64,000 nt of DNA from Albugo candida (lineage: Eukaryota; Oomycota; Peronosporomycetes; Albuginales; Albuginaceae): assembly GCA_905220665.1 (NCBI GenBank), contig CAJNAR010000158.1:434001-498000 (forward strand). The letters are read 5' to 3'. This document shows positions 40,501-53,882 of the stretch, in pieces. The position numbers and the translations under genes were made by a program. Position 1 is the stretch's first letter; the number at the start of each line of letters is the position of its first letter. The notes under the pieces are model-generated. The model made no database searches. It was not told the origin of the DNA and saw nothing but the letters and a program-made list of their open reading frames with translations.

Positions 40501-42477
40501 TCAAGTTCCATAATCCGACCTATTTGTCCGTTTCCCGAGCACCAAAGCCTTTTCTTGTTCCGATTGTCTACCAGCACTTTGACAACTGTTTTTTCGACCA
40601 AGATGCAAGTACACCAACATCCCTGCGATGAGCATCAGTCCCGACATTATAAGGGTCGTAGATATCCATGCGCCATGCTCCGATTCAAAAATCAACCGAT
40701 GATTCTGCAAATTCACTCCTGCTGTATCCGCACATGATGGTGGATGCATACCACGAATACACGTACAAGTCACATTTGGACCAGCGGGACAATATCCATT
40801 TCCAGAGCAAAACGGGGTCACCGTTCCGTCTTCAATGTATGTACCCACTGATAACCAGCAATAATCAACGGATGGAGCACAAGTCGCATTTGTAAAGTCT
40901 ACATTTTCTGAACATTCGGGTCCTTCATAGGCTTGATGGATGCTCGGGAACGATAATTTGCCGATAAAGGCCTCTGGATCACTCAAGCATCCGCTCTCGT
41001 TACCGTCAGCAGCGCAATTGAATTTTGGCAGCGGCCCACCAGTGCTGCATGTGGTTTCGTCAAGTGATTTGTATAATTTGCCTCCAACATTTACGTCGAT
41101 CCACTTGGAACGGGCTTCTATGATGTCCAAAATCATCTGTACCTCATCACGATAAGTTTTCGCTCCGGATTCGGTTGACACATGAGCGCATTGAAGGTCA
41201 CTACTCATCCAATTGGAGCAGTGCGTGAGTTGTCGTTCGATGGGTCTCACGCTTGCTTCAACAAACTGTTGTATTGAAGCTGGACTCCATTCATTCGCAC
41301 GAAGTTGTCGCCATCGCTTGGTAACAAGACCAGCAAATTTATAATTACAAAAGAGTCGCTTCCAGAATGTCGATGGCATGTACATCCAGCGCATGTTAGG
41401 ATCGTTCTTCGCACCAGATCCGTATGCAAGGTTGAAATCCCAAACGGGACCAGCATTGATAGGCTCATTACGATCTTTAAAGTAAAAAGCACTGCGTCGA
41501 TACGCATCTTGATTGAGAGACATCTCGGTGTGCAAAAAGTCGTCCACGAAAGAACCAATATCAATATGGCGTTCCAATCCGTTTGGGTCCGTCATGTTAT
41601 TATATAAATACTCAAACATTCGTGGGAGCGGTCCGACTCCTGGTGTGACAAAGTAATCACGCATAGCTTGCGAAGTGGTATCTCCAGGAGGATACTGTAG
41701 AATAGGTCGTTGTCCGTACCCATATCCTGTTTCATACTTATCCAGCAAGATATTGGGAGAATACAGTCCATATTCAAGTGGATTGATTTCCCAAGCCCAG
41801 CCCCCGTTCATTTCTTTTCTTGAACACGATGCATTCAGACGCGCCAGACCAACTCGATGTCGACCATAATCAATCTTTTCCATGGCTAAATAAATCCCCT
41901 TGTATTCGACAGTCTGGTTTTCTGCATGTCGAATAAACAGAACGACATGTCGTGTGCGCGGTGAATATCGTCCCGTACTGCGAAATAACCAGTGAGCAAG
42001 ATGGTTTCGGATCAAGCTTCGATCGATAAATGGACCGTTCAGTACGAAAGTTCGACCTGGAGGGAAATCAAGCCACTCGGTCGTTTGGTTGAAAGTAACG
42101 CCGAACTGATGCTTATCGAATCTCAAACTCGATTGGCCTCGATTATGTACAAGTGCGTCCCGGGCTGTCGATTTGTTACTCATTGAAAGACAATTTCTCT
42201 CTTTGGTGTCGATTACATCGATTACTGTCTGACGATTCTCTTTAACACAACTAAGAGATGGCAAGTGTGGTGTAACACAACTGGATAATGGAAAAGGCTG
42301 ACGAGGTGATAGGATCAATACAGGTAGCTCAAAACACGCTACAATTTGTAGGTTAGCGTCAATTCGTACATGGATTGGGATAGGAAACGTACTTTTATCG
42401 TAAGGCTGCGCTGTCACAAGAGCTTTTAATCCTAACAAAAGATGAAGCAGTACATGCGTTCTTGCGATCAAAACCAT
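40501..42477 (-). CDS. CotH-kinase domain ectoprotein, copy 2 (2 exons)
   Basis: Exon 1 is 42477-42393, intron 54 bp (GTACGT...TAG), exon 2 42338-40501, product 640 residues. The signal peptide is MVLIARTHVLLHLLLGLKAL. The CotH domain holds NRGQSSLRFDKHQF, GRTFVLNGPFIDRSLIRNHL, YKGIYLAMEKIDYGRH, LNQDAYRRSAFYFKDRNEP and INAGPVWDFNLAYGSG. An EGF-like Cys cluster (FCSGNGYCPAGPNVTCTC) precedes the membrane helix (~588-609, TTLIMSGLMLIAGMLVYLHL) and a 31-residue cytoplasmic tail. The intron is a multiple of three and has no stop, so an unspliced transcript would add 18 residues just after the signal peptide; the paralog's intron does contain stops. The two copies look like an old tandem duplication, clearly diverged but collinear. 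Confidence 0.9.
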   Translation of the reverse strand: MVLIARTHVLLHLLLGLKALVTAQPYDKSTFPIPIHVRIDANLQIVACFELPVLILSPRQPFPLSSCVTPHLPSLSCVKENRQTVIDVIDTKERNCLSMSNKSTARDALVHNRGQSSLRFDKHQFGVTFNQTTEWLDFPPGRTFVLNGPFIDRSLIRNHLAHWLFRSTGRYSPRTRHVVLFIRHAENQTVEYKGIYLAMEKIDYGRHRVGLARLNASCSRKEMNGGWAWEINPLEYGLYSPNILLDKYETGYGYGQRPILQYPPGDTTSQAMRDYFVTPGVGPLPRMFEYLYNNMTDPNGLERHIDIGSFVDDFLHTEMSLNQDAYRRSAFYFKDRNEPINAGPVWDFNLAYGSGAKNDPNMRWMYMPSTFWKRLFCNYKFAGLVTKRWRQLRANEWSPASIQQFVEASVRPIERQLTHCSNWMSSDLQCAHVSTESGAKTYRDEVQMILDIIEARSKWIDVNVGGKLYKSLDETTCSTGGPLPKFNCAADGNESGCLSDPEAFIGKLSFPSIHQAYEGPECSENVDFTNATCAPSVDYCWLSVGTYIEDGTVTPFCSGNGYCPAGPNVTCTCIRGMHPPSCADTAGVNLQNHRLIFESEHGAWISTTLIMSGLMLIAGMLVYLHLGRKNSCQSAGRQSEQEKALVLGKRTNRSDYGT

Positions 42478-42815
42478 TTCTGCTCGTTTTTCGAAAGACA
42501 GCCGGTCTGCGAGACAGAACACACGAAAAAAGTGAAAAGTGACAATTTGAAAGACAGAGACCCCTATGTGCTCCTCTCAACTGACCCAAAATTTTACATA
42601 TTGACGCCTTTTTTGTCCGAATACCTGTCCACCACACTTTCGCTGCTGTTTATCAAATATTCTGGGTTTTAAACACTGAAATACGAGCATCAAAGGGATC
42701 AGATCAATCAGCCTTTCAGTCAAAGATACATTCGGAAAAATTTGCGAATTTTGTGCCCGTTTCAAGGCTCGTCATTGTGATATTGCTACCATACAATCAT
42801 ATAAAGTATCAAATC

Positions 42816-44954
42816 TCACTTGTATCTACTCAACCTCTCCAGTTGCAGAGATGCAGATTTCACTGCGAAAGTAGAAAAATGGTTTTCTGATTCGAGAAGA
42901 AAGCGCAAACAGATGAAGAAATCGTACTCGTGATTGCCGATACTTAGCTCTTCGTCGAATTGGATGTGTGGAATCATTATATTGAGCAGTTGAAATGCAT
43001 CCTCAACCATAATCGTATTGCTTTTCGTCCATTCAAAATTTGAGGTCTCAGCCGCATCTTCCAATAATGTGATATAGTACTTCATGAACTGGAGCACTAG
43101 TGTGAAAAACGAAGAGCTTTCCTCCGCACGGTCGTCGCCACGAGTGTACAAAAGTACGAAACGGATGCCTGACACTGGATGATGCAGTACCAATCTGAGA
43201 AATAACGAGATTACACCTTGGAAGACCTTGGAATCTGATCCCCCAAGTATTTCAATTGCGGTTTGTGCACAAGGAGCTCCACGTTCGCTCGGAATTCGTA
43301 ACAGATTTGCGCAACGGTTGAAAAACAAATTTTGTTGTGCACTTTGTTCAAACTCGTTTGGAAAGAGTGATTTGATGGTAATGAGATCTGCAAGCAATTC
43401 AAGCGCTTGTGCTCTGCTTCGAGGAAAGCTTTTTGGACCCAAGATGATATCTTGCAATATATGGCTATGGAGTAGTCGCTTGTAATCGCTCATTGGTGCT
43501 GCCTTCATTTCGTGGACGCAGTGCACCCAAGACGAGAGACATCGAAGCCCTTGATCTACAACTTGTACGGATGTGGAATGGATTTTGATGACACGACAAA
43601 TGGCTTCCATTAGTTGAGCGCGCTCTTCGTGAGAAACACCATTCTTTGTATCTGTTGGGTATATATATGGATCGCGCCTCAGGCGGCTGAATGATTCGAC
43701 CAAAGGATCATATGCATCCTTTTGGATCATTTCTGCACGATCATCTACAGCATCTCGAATGCCCGTGTTTGACTGGCGAAGCTTGTCTTCATCAATTTGT
43801 GAATAATCAACATTGTTGTCTTCCGCCAAAAAGTTTTGGAATATTTTGCTTTTCAAAATCACCAAACAAAGGAGACGGAAAGCGCTACTTAGGACATGAG
43901 GATCAATATCGACCCTTGAATCAAAGTATCTGATGAAAACGGGTAGAAGAGCCACAGAACTAGAAAGCTCACCTTTCATCATCATCATTCCTAAGACTTC
44001 ATAAAAGTGCTTTGCACAATTTCTGAGAACGTTTGCCTGCATTGAAAATGTTTGATTGGAATGTTCGGTCACCCAGGACTTGAATTTTGCTTTTGCGTGC
44101 TCTGTTACTTGAGTAAATACACTACGAGATGAGTCTTCTGGCACCAGAGAACTCGTATGCTCATTTTTGCCTGGGCATGCGTCTAACTCGACATGTGGGA
44201 TATCAAAGAGTGCAAGTAAATCTGTCGAAAAGAGAGTCATGAATGCAGTGATAAGTTCCATATTTTCCTTGTACACGAAATTAGTTGACACTATTTTCAA
44301 TCTAGCTCATTGGATCGTACCTGCATAATGATTTCGTCGATGCTTTCAAGATCAGCGGGATTAGCCTGTATTTCGGTGGCAACGATATTTTTCATTCCCG
44401 ATCGATGAAGAGAATTGATTGCTGATACGGGCTGTTGCGAAGTCTTTGCTACCCAGACATAGTTTCTGTCTACATCAGATCCGGGAGTCTGACTAGAAGA
44501 TGCGAAAGAGGAATCATGTTTCCGTTTTTGTGCTTCTGCACGTTTTTTTTCAGCATCCAAACGTTGTTTTTCAATTCTTTCTTTTCTAAAAGCGCTTCTC
44601 TCGCAAGTCGATGGTTTCTTTTCTCGTTGAGTGTGCTGATACTGATTTTTGAGAAATTCAAGCTCCGAAGTAAGCCTGTGATTCTCTTTTCGTAGTATAT
44701 CCTGACTCTTCTTGATTTCATACTGCTTCTCCGCCTCTACTGTAGCGATATTGGCGCATAATTCAAAATTTTCTTCCTCAACCTGCGCAAGTTTTGATTT
44801 TATGATCTGTACCAAACCGTCCAATTCGAAATTCTTATGCTGTAATTGCTCTAATCGGTTGGTTGTCTACACCACAAGAATTAGTAAGGGTGTTGGCTAA
44901 TTATCGATCTGCTGACACGCGTACAGTCATAGCGTCGAACTTTGCGTACGACAT
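42816..44954 (-). CDS. Coiled-coil plus helical-repeat protein, ATRIP-like candidate (3 exons)
   Basis: Exons from the 5' end are 44954-44925 (MSYAKFDAMT), 44866-44321 and 44267-42816, with introns of 58 and 53 bp and 675 residues in frame. Residues ~10-110 form a strong coiled coil (VQIIKSKLAQVEEENFEL and ENHRLTSELEFLKNQYQ), followed by a basic stretch (EKQRLDAEKKRAEAQKRK) and an acidic patch (DLESIDEIIMQ). The rest is all-helical, HEAT-like sequence (ALELLADLITIKSLFPNEF). This order, N-terminal coiled coil then long helical region, is that of ATRIP, the partner that brings ATR kinase to RPA-coated DNA in the checkpoint response. No diagnostic motif is firm, so ATRIP is a candidate name. Other coiled-coil/HEAT proteins are possible. 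The exon joins are well supported by frame. Confidence 0.55.
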
Positions 44955-46188
44955 TGAAACTTTACGTCACGCTGTATCAGTAATCAGTAATCAATTAGGA
45001 GTACACAATCGATTGTCTACAGTCCGATCTTAAGAAATGACTGAATTGAACTTCAAAAGATCCTAATTATTATTACACAGGTGCACATGATCGTGCCGAT
45101 TACCAAACCTTTCGGTGGGATAATGCATTCAATACAAGTGGGAATGAATGTCCTATCAGCAGTGACGCCTTACGAAAGTACCGCACTTGGTGGTTCGAGC
45201 AATGGATAAAATGACTGGAACAGCCGCAAAAGCCTGTGAAAGTTTTGGTAGTTGGGAAGAAAAATTCACCTTCACCACAGCATTGTTACTGATAAAGCAC
45301 GGCTGTTACAATTGGCCGACTGTGTTTGGCTAGCTAAACCACAAAAGAAAACATGGAGTGAAAGCCCGTAACATCGATTTGACACCATCTTACATGATGC
45401 CATCTCATCCTCATGAGGTTGGATGAGTTTACATTTGCTGATGCTGTGCTGATAGGTATCGGAAGTCTACTGGATCCTTGTCTGGCGTATCGAAATAGCT
45501 TTCGGATTTTCTGCAATACGTGGTAATGTCAAGCTTGGGCTTTATCTTGCATCCCTTCTCAATCTATCTTTGCTTTTTATTCACGGCAGTAATATAACTC
45601 CTTTTCGAATAAACTTTTCAGCTTTTCAATTAGTGCAATCGAATCGGTTGGACGATAAATCGTTAAAGATATGGCTTACTCCATTTCCTCGTCGAAAGAT
45701 GACCCTACCTGACCAGCTCTTCCGTTTAAAGCTTTGGTTTAGAAAATTTGAACAATGCACAAAGCTCCTAGACTTGTCAATTCGATAAACATTCCAACCA
45801 TAATATATTGCTACTACTCACACACACACTGAGCAAATTATCGCGATTATTTTTGTATTTCAACCCGATCGCGGTACCAGCATTCCTCCTTCTTCAGGAG
45901 AGCTGCAAGTGTTCACGAGAAGCTCGTGGACAAAGCAGCCGTCAAGCAATGTTTTCGTGCAATTCATTTCAGCACTTCCGAGCACGAACTGATTTCATCC
46001 AACAAACTATGCCATCCTTCGTAGTCCTATGTATCATCCCCCTCAACCACGCCGTCCGGTTTAGACCCATCTCCCCTTCATCCGTTGTATCGATAAAGTT
46101 GTTGCCTCTTCACATATGAGAAAAAAGTTCGTTTGCGGTCCATCGCAGCAATTAAATTCTTTGGTATGATTGGCAGGAATTCGCAATC
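44955..46188. other. Divergent intergenic region, no gene seen
   Basis: The region lies between the ATRIP-like gene (minus) and the acetyltransferase gene (plus). The frames at 45570-45788 and 45808-46119 show no motif. Both promoters should lie here. Confidence 0.45.
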
Positions 46189-48098
<1,910 letters not shown>

Positions 48099-48138
48099 TT
48101 GGAAAAGTCTGTAACGTAAAGGGTACGAATGCTGTCAG

Positions 48139-48528
48139 TTGCCGATTTCGTCTGTCGAAGTCAGTCAAGGTGCATCCGGGCATGTCGTTGTATCAACCAG
48201 GCTTGATTGCATGCACACCATCGCGATCGACGTAGCTTACTCTGTTGATTGTCGAATAATTTACCATCCCAATTGCACGCATGTGATGTGCTTCTCATGT
48301 ACCGAGTACTTTTGTTGCTGGATCCTTTCTGCCTCAAAATTGGCTTACATAGAAATTTTACCTCGCAGACAATCTGCATTTCGCCTGACTGCCCAAATGG
48401 GAGGGCCTTTTGCGGAGAGACTGATCTTGCTATTTACAATGAGAGCTGGAGATACGTTCACTTTATCTTTGTACGCTTCCATTCGGTTTAAACTTTTGGA
48501 TCTTCGCTATGCGTACGGATCGTTTTGA
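48139..48528 (+). pseudogene. Possible remnant of an RBR-type RING/IBR ligase
   Basis: The plus frame contains DCRIIYHPNCTHVMCFSC followed by TEYFCCW, which fits the C-x-H-x2-C-x2-C-x-x-x-F-C-W pattern of RING1 or RING2 in RBR ubiquitin ligases. One base out of frame, the next part reads KIGLHRNFTSQTICISPDCP and NGRAFCG, resembling the start of an IBR. No single frame or normal intron joins them, and upstream Cys pairs are missing. It lies directly after the acetyltransferase gene, so part may be 3' UTR. The call rests on motif resemblance alone. Confidence 0.28.
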
Positions 48529-49284
48529 TCTCTAACGCAATCGATCACCGTATGCTCTGAATATTCTTTTAGTGTATGGAGCTGTTAGCAGCTCTTGCGG
48601 CAAAACAAAAATGATACGAGATCCTTCTGAATGTGAGGTCCTTTTTGGTCAAGTCGACTTTCATTAACTACCGATTTGCCAGCATTCTGTGATTGTTATT
48701 GTTGAGAAATGTATAAGCCATTCTCTTACGAAGACAATGACACTGAGCATTTGGATTCTACACAAGATTTTGTGTGTGGACGAGGACGAAGTCAGTGTCA
48801 AAATGAGCTTCACCGTGCCCGATGCAAGAAAAGAGTCATTTCTCTGACAGAAGACCTTCTGCCTGTGTTGAAAAGAGCAAAATGAAAAGGAATATAGATT
48901 CTATGCTAATCAAAACATAGACATCGTCTGGACGATCACAATGTACATCTTTCGTGCAGAAAAAAACGACGATTAGCAGACTACGCGTTCCAACACAATC
49001 TGTTAGCACGCAATACATGTACACTTCTTCATGTACATGCTAATGCCTCGATATTTGAAAGAATTGCACGATATAGGGCGAGCCCCCAGCCAAATTATAT
49101 TGAGTGAAAGTGATCAAATAAGAAATGTCGACTCTCGGTGTTGTAGCGAATGTTTCTACCAACGCGCAAAAAACTCCGTATCGTAAGATTCTGCATGAAT
49201 TCTTCAGCAAAAAGCGAATATTCGGCATCTATATGTGGTTCAATAATGCCAATTCTATATCTCACTTATTGCGCATGTATGGAT
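48529..49284. other. Intergenic, no gene seen
   Basis: The region lies between the RBR-like remnant and the 3' end of the HAUS3-like gene. A minus frame (49228-49040) directly follows that gene's end and could be its 3' continuation if the last splice differs. Otherwise nothing is recognised. Confidence 0.4.
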
Positions 49285-50615
49285 TTAAGATTTGTGGGTA
49301 CTGGAAAGTTGCGGTATCCAATCTTGTGCTGCATGAGAAGGACTCTAGAATACGGACCGCGTTTTTAGTCGAAAAATGATTCCTTTGAGAATTTCCAACC
49401 TTAGTATCTGTCCATTGCATCACAAACTCGAGATTCTCCGTTGCAACTCGCTCAAGTTCTCTAGAAACTTTAAGACTCTCAATAATCCTAGCCTCTTCAG
49501 TGCAAAGGTGCTCAGCTACACTCTCTGCTTTCGACTACAACGCAGCAATTATAACATTTTAGAACAATTCAAGAATATGAATGGCATACCTTTTGTACCA
49601 GCTCCGACGTGAGTCGGCTTTTGGCATTCTCCAAAGAAATCCTCTCCTGTTCATCGCGTGCTTGGAAGCGCCTTTGAAGACTTTTTCGCTCCTGGTCACG
49701 TTGCTCTTTGTATCGATCCTTCCGATACTTATGTACAAGTTCACGATCTGTTTGGATACTTCGAAGATTGCTAGCACGTTCCGCTTTTACTTTTTCAATC
49801 GATGACATTCGATGCGTGTCGACTATGACATAGTTTTTCTTGCGTATTTCCTTGGAATAAATCGCTTTCTCTACTCGTTAGCGTGATAGTCTCGATACTT
49901 TTTAATGTAAGCGAAAGCATACCATTCTGTCGACCTTGTATTTGCTCCCTCAGCTCCTTGACCATTCCTTTAAACTTCTGCTTTCCTTCCAGTTCCTGAG
50001 TGCATTGTCGAAGAAGTTGTACCCGTTGCAATGTCTTCGCTTCTTCACTGCGCAGGTAATGAAGTCGATTTTTGAGTCCGACGACTGTTTTCTGAGCTTG
50101 TTTGCGTCCTTTAATTGTTTCAAGCATCGCGTTACGTAATCTCAACGGAGCACGGTCGGCTGATAAGTTTCCAAAAGTGGCATCATATGATCCATCATAT
50201 GATCCGTCTGGCTGACATGCGTTGATTTCAGAGTCCGATACATTTTCAAAAACGTCAATCTCATCGATATGATCGACAAACCAGTCGTAGAATTTCATCT
50301 GGGACGTTTACACATCAAAGGCTTGAGAACGACATAGTCAATATATTTTCCAGAACCTTATCAATTCGACCTATCTGGTCTTGATCTAGCTCTTCACGAG
50401 CTCTCGTGATAAGAAATGCAGCGACGTTATAGCCCATTTCTTGAAAAAGTTTATCAAGGTCGTTACATTGGACAGATCTCAGCCATCGATGGATTGTGAG
50501 TGTAATATCAAAATTGTGTCAGTGTGCTTGCTTACCGATCCGATCGAACGACTTTTTGAAATACTACGTCGAAGAGAGGGGTCTCACTGCTCGGAAGAAT
50601 CGAAAAAGTTGCCAT
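49285..50615 (-). CDS. HAUS3: Augmin complex subunit 3-like coiled-coil protein (6 exons)
   Basis: Exons from the 5' end are 50615-50536, 50477-50357, 50298-49923, 49870-49590, 49534-49400 and 49344-49285, with introns of 58, 58, 52, 55 and 55 bp and 350 residues. The N-terminus (MATFSILPSSETPLFDVVFQ) is followed by LFQEMGYNVAAFLITRA and KFYDWFVDHIDEIDVFENVS, which matches the calponin-like N-terminal part of HAUS3 (xFLxWFxxxVxExNVLxExE). Long coiled coils then run to the end (GLKNRLHYLRSEEAKTLQRV; RYKEQRDQERKSLQRRFQAR). Augmin binds the sides of spindle microtubules and recruits gamma-tubulin for branching nucleation. The family is usually ~600 residues, so the 3' end may be incomplete. Without the last intron the frame runs on to a TGA near 49260. 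A 12-bp coding repeat gives DGSYDGSYD. Confidence 0.6.
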
Positions 50616-53600
50616 TTATATTTGCCCTCACGTACGCAGTAATATCGGTACGATGTGCCATTTTTGTTTTGTTGACGTAACGACTCATCCAAGCGCCGAC
50701 TTTTCCTCTAGCTACTCTAACAGCTCCTGGATCAGAAGGAAGTGATTGAAAAATATGTTGTTTCAGCAATCTATCCTTTGGGATGTGGAGCATGATGAAA
50801 TTGTTAGGATGCACTTCCGAACGTGTACTCTATACCACAGATATCTGAAGCATATATTTAATCTCAACTTCGATCGTGTTCTCAAATCGGGCAGTTTGTC
50901 TCGTATGTCTACTATCTATGAAGACTGCTGCTACATTCATATGCAGCAACACTAGATCTATAATATCCTGTCCCGATGAGAGATTAGGAATAAAACAATG
51001 AGATTGATACGCTGGTCAGCTAGACCAGAGTAATCACTTCCGAGCAACATCAACTCCGTGAAAATGCAAAATGATCCCAGAAAGCGAATCAAGGACGAGA
51101 CAATCGTAGGTAACAAAGAGTAGTTTAGACATAAAAAATATCACAACTGAGAAACGTGAAAGTTGGACGCAGTTGAAGTATGCGTAGGAGAATCGTAACA
51201 AAATTTTCAAATTTTAGCACAAATCAAAGAAAGAGAGCTGACATGGACACTGATCAACAAGAGCACGAGGTAACACTGCGCACAAGATCAAGAAGGAACA
51301 TATGAACATGCCGGCCGCTGCAAAATGATGAAAATTTTACATCAAATCCCATGCAGGTTATAAGATGACCGACAAATTGTGTACTTTTAATGCGATCGTG
51401 AAGGAGTAGACCGAAACCGTAATGGAATTGTGGTAGGAAAGGAAATTTGAAATGCAAGAGGCAGTTTGCCCAATTGATTGTTTTTATCGATAGACGAGCA
51501 CAATGTGCTGAAACTTACCACGATGAGTGAGTTAACTATGATTTGGATAATGTCACAAGAAAAGCTTCCCTTCAATACATATTACTCTAGTGCTCAGATC
51601 AGTTGCAGCAAGTATTTGAGGAATATTATACTTTCAAAAGCGCTCATCTGGCTCACTCACGTATCTCGAATACTTGGGAGGAAAGCCTGGTGGACATTTC
51701 CCAGTCTACCAAGGACGAATTGATTCAAAGAATCATGTGAAAAAAGTGGAACTAGAACTTTTTTTTGCGATCTGGAAAAGAGACTTTCAATCATAGAAAA
51801 CACTTCGCAAACTGGACACCGCACTGCTGCTCATTTTTCTTTGATAAAGATGAAATTACTACGAAATCGTCTAAATGTACTGGATTGCATATATGAGCAA
51901 GAAACGCATTTCTTCAATCCACGTTTTCGTCAGCACGATGCTCAATTTGACGGTGATAGCAGCTTGAAGAGGGGAAATGCTATCCATATCGTCGTGAACC
52001 GTCTCCGCCGATCTAATAAGAAAGAGAAGCATTAAGCCTTCGTCATCTCCTATAGACACTTTGGAGATCATGTGGCCTCCATGCTTTATCTACTTTGCAT
52101 TGGCACATTGCTAAGAATGTCATCGTCAATTAAAACTCTTTTTTGCGACAAAGAAATTTGAGATTTGGTAAACCTTCTCGCACCTGTGGAGATTGGTATG
52201 TGGCATTGATGCTTGAGACCGGTTGCTTATTTGCGCTCCAAATGTTTCTACATTTATACTCCGTGACAACAAGTATTCCATATTACTATACTTGTGGCCT
52301 TGGAAGCTTTATTTGCGGTACTGCCGTAAGTATTCGCACTTGTGCAAAGGATATAGGAAGTAAAAAAGTGATATATATTGAGCGTCAATTATTTGTTCCT
52401 AGTTAGCCTTACCATATGCATATGGCCAGCACTTGTTGATCCTGATCCCATATGACATCCGTGAGTCAATGTCTCTCCCATCATTACCATACGTCAGCTT
52501 GGCGGCCAGTCAGATGAGGTTGACCTTAACCTGTAACAGGTCTTGCAGTCACCTCTGGTGAACTTTCATACCTGTCAGAAACAGCATCTTCTAACACAAA
52601 CTGATTCAGTACACTCTTTAGACGTTGCGCCGACATGAAATCCTACTTCTCGTACTCGACCGCTCACCTGAATGAAACTACTTTGGATGATAAAGTTGCC
52701 TTTTCGATTTCTTATAGCCAGCCACAATGTAGAAAGAAGCCTGCTGCAATTAAAACCTTCTTCAAATAAGTAGGGAAATGGACAGGGGATACGATCTTTA
52801 AATATACTTTGGACTGAAGAAATGAAAATTAATAAAGTGCATGCATTTGGTTCGGTTTGAATGGGAGGGAGGGATCACATCTTAGGACCGATAGCGCGAC
52901 TGAAACAATTCGAATGAGGATGCGATACTCGAACATAGTTCGAGCGCTTAATCACCACCTGCATCTCACCTATTTCATCATACCGTTACACGTCCGGAAC
53001 ACACCTGGTAATGATTTACAAAACCTCTCAGAACGACATAATTGAGCCATTTCGTTGTCCGTTTGAGCCTCTCGATACGTATCTCGTGCAGAAATATTTT
53101 GCATGCTTAAAGTACCACTTGCAGTGCTTTCCTGTCGCACGGCAAAGTCCATCAATTTGGATTAAAAGCCGAGGTTTGCGTGCCTAGAATGTAATTACAG
53201 AAGTCTCTCGAGCAGGAAAAATTTCTGCCCAAACCATGACACTGCAACTTCTCTTCATAGAGATAGTGTGCTGCTTCTTATCAACCTAGAATGGTGCCAG
53301 TATAACGGTCAGCAGCCTGGTCTGTTCATAGCGAACTTCTTCTTATCAGTGACGACCACAATCCACTACGAAGTATATTTGAGCTCGCGGTACTGTGCTA
53401 CTCTAGTCAGTGAAGGGCCTCATTTGTGTCTCTTGTAAGGTAAAGGCCATGGCGGGCTAATTTATCGAGGCAATGTTCGACCGAGATGCAATAGGATGCG
53501 ATGGCCAGCGAAAGCATGCCTATGGATGATGACAGAATAAGAGGGTGTTGCTCAAGTGTGGATTGGCTTTCTTTCCGGAATGTCTTCTCGACTTGCAGTC

Positions 53601-53639
53601 ACCGCACAAATCTGGTTTAAGTGCCATGGTGTGCCGCTT
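50616..53639. other. Three kilobases without a supportable gene
   Basis: Only short frames occur. A 44-codon frame at 52635-52769 (+) ends CRKKPAAIKTFFK, which looks like a PCNA-binding box lacking the Gln, but nothing else supports it. A minus frame at 53155-52970 starts MMDFAVRQES and shows no domain. The minus frame 50814-50584 overlaps the HAUS3-like start in another frame. No transposon ends or RNA genes were recognised. Confidence 0.4.
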
Positions 53640-53882
53640 TTATATATCGCCCCAGGAAAAAATTTGCATCTCGATTGTTAGCTTTTCCTCCTCAGTGTAG
53701 AGTTAGTTATACACTCGACGTCCGTTGATATTGCACACTTACATTTTTGGTCGACAGCTCTACGACTTTGGCATGTTGCCCGACCATGGTTTGCTCTTGT
53801 GGTACTGAAATAAAAAAGTAGTCAAAAGTGGCGAGTATGGGGGATTTTCACAGAAGAATTTATATACTGGCATCAAAGTCAT
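53640..53882 (-). CDS. Possible 47-residue protein, 3 exons (tentative)
   Basis: Exons 53882-53852, 53804-53743 and 53690-53640 join in frame across introns of 47 bp (GTGAAA...TTTATTTCAG) and 52 bp (GTAAGT...CTGAG, with CTAAC near the 3' end). The product runs MTLMPVYKFFLPQEQTMVGQ, then HAKVVELSTKNEEKLTIEMQ and IFSWGDI. It is helical and charged at the end. An upstream TAG in frame closes the 5' side. The splice signals are good, but the product is tiny and unlike anything I know. It may be part of a larger non-coding or decayed transcript. Confidence 0.25.

Noticed and set aside
50584..50814. Minus frame MHPNNFIMLHIPKDRLL as a separate gene
   Set aside because: It overlaps the start of the HAUS3-like exon 1 in another frame and has no partner. 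The ATG at 50615 explains the region better.
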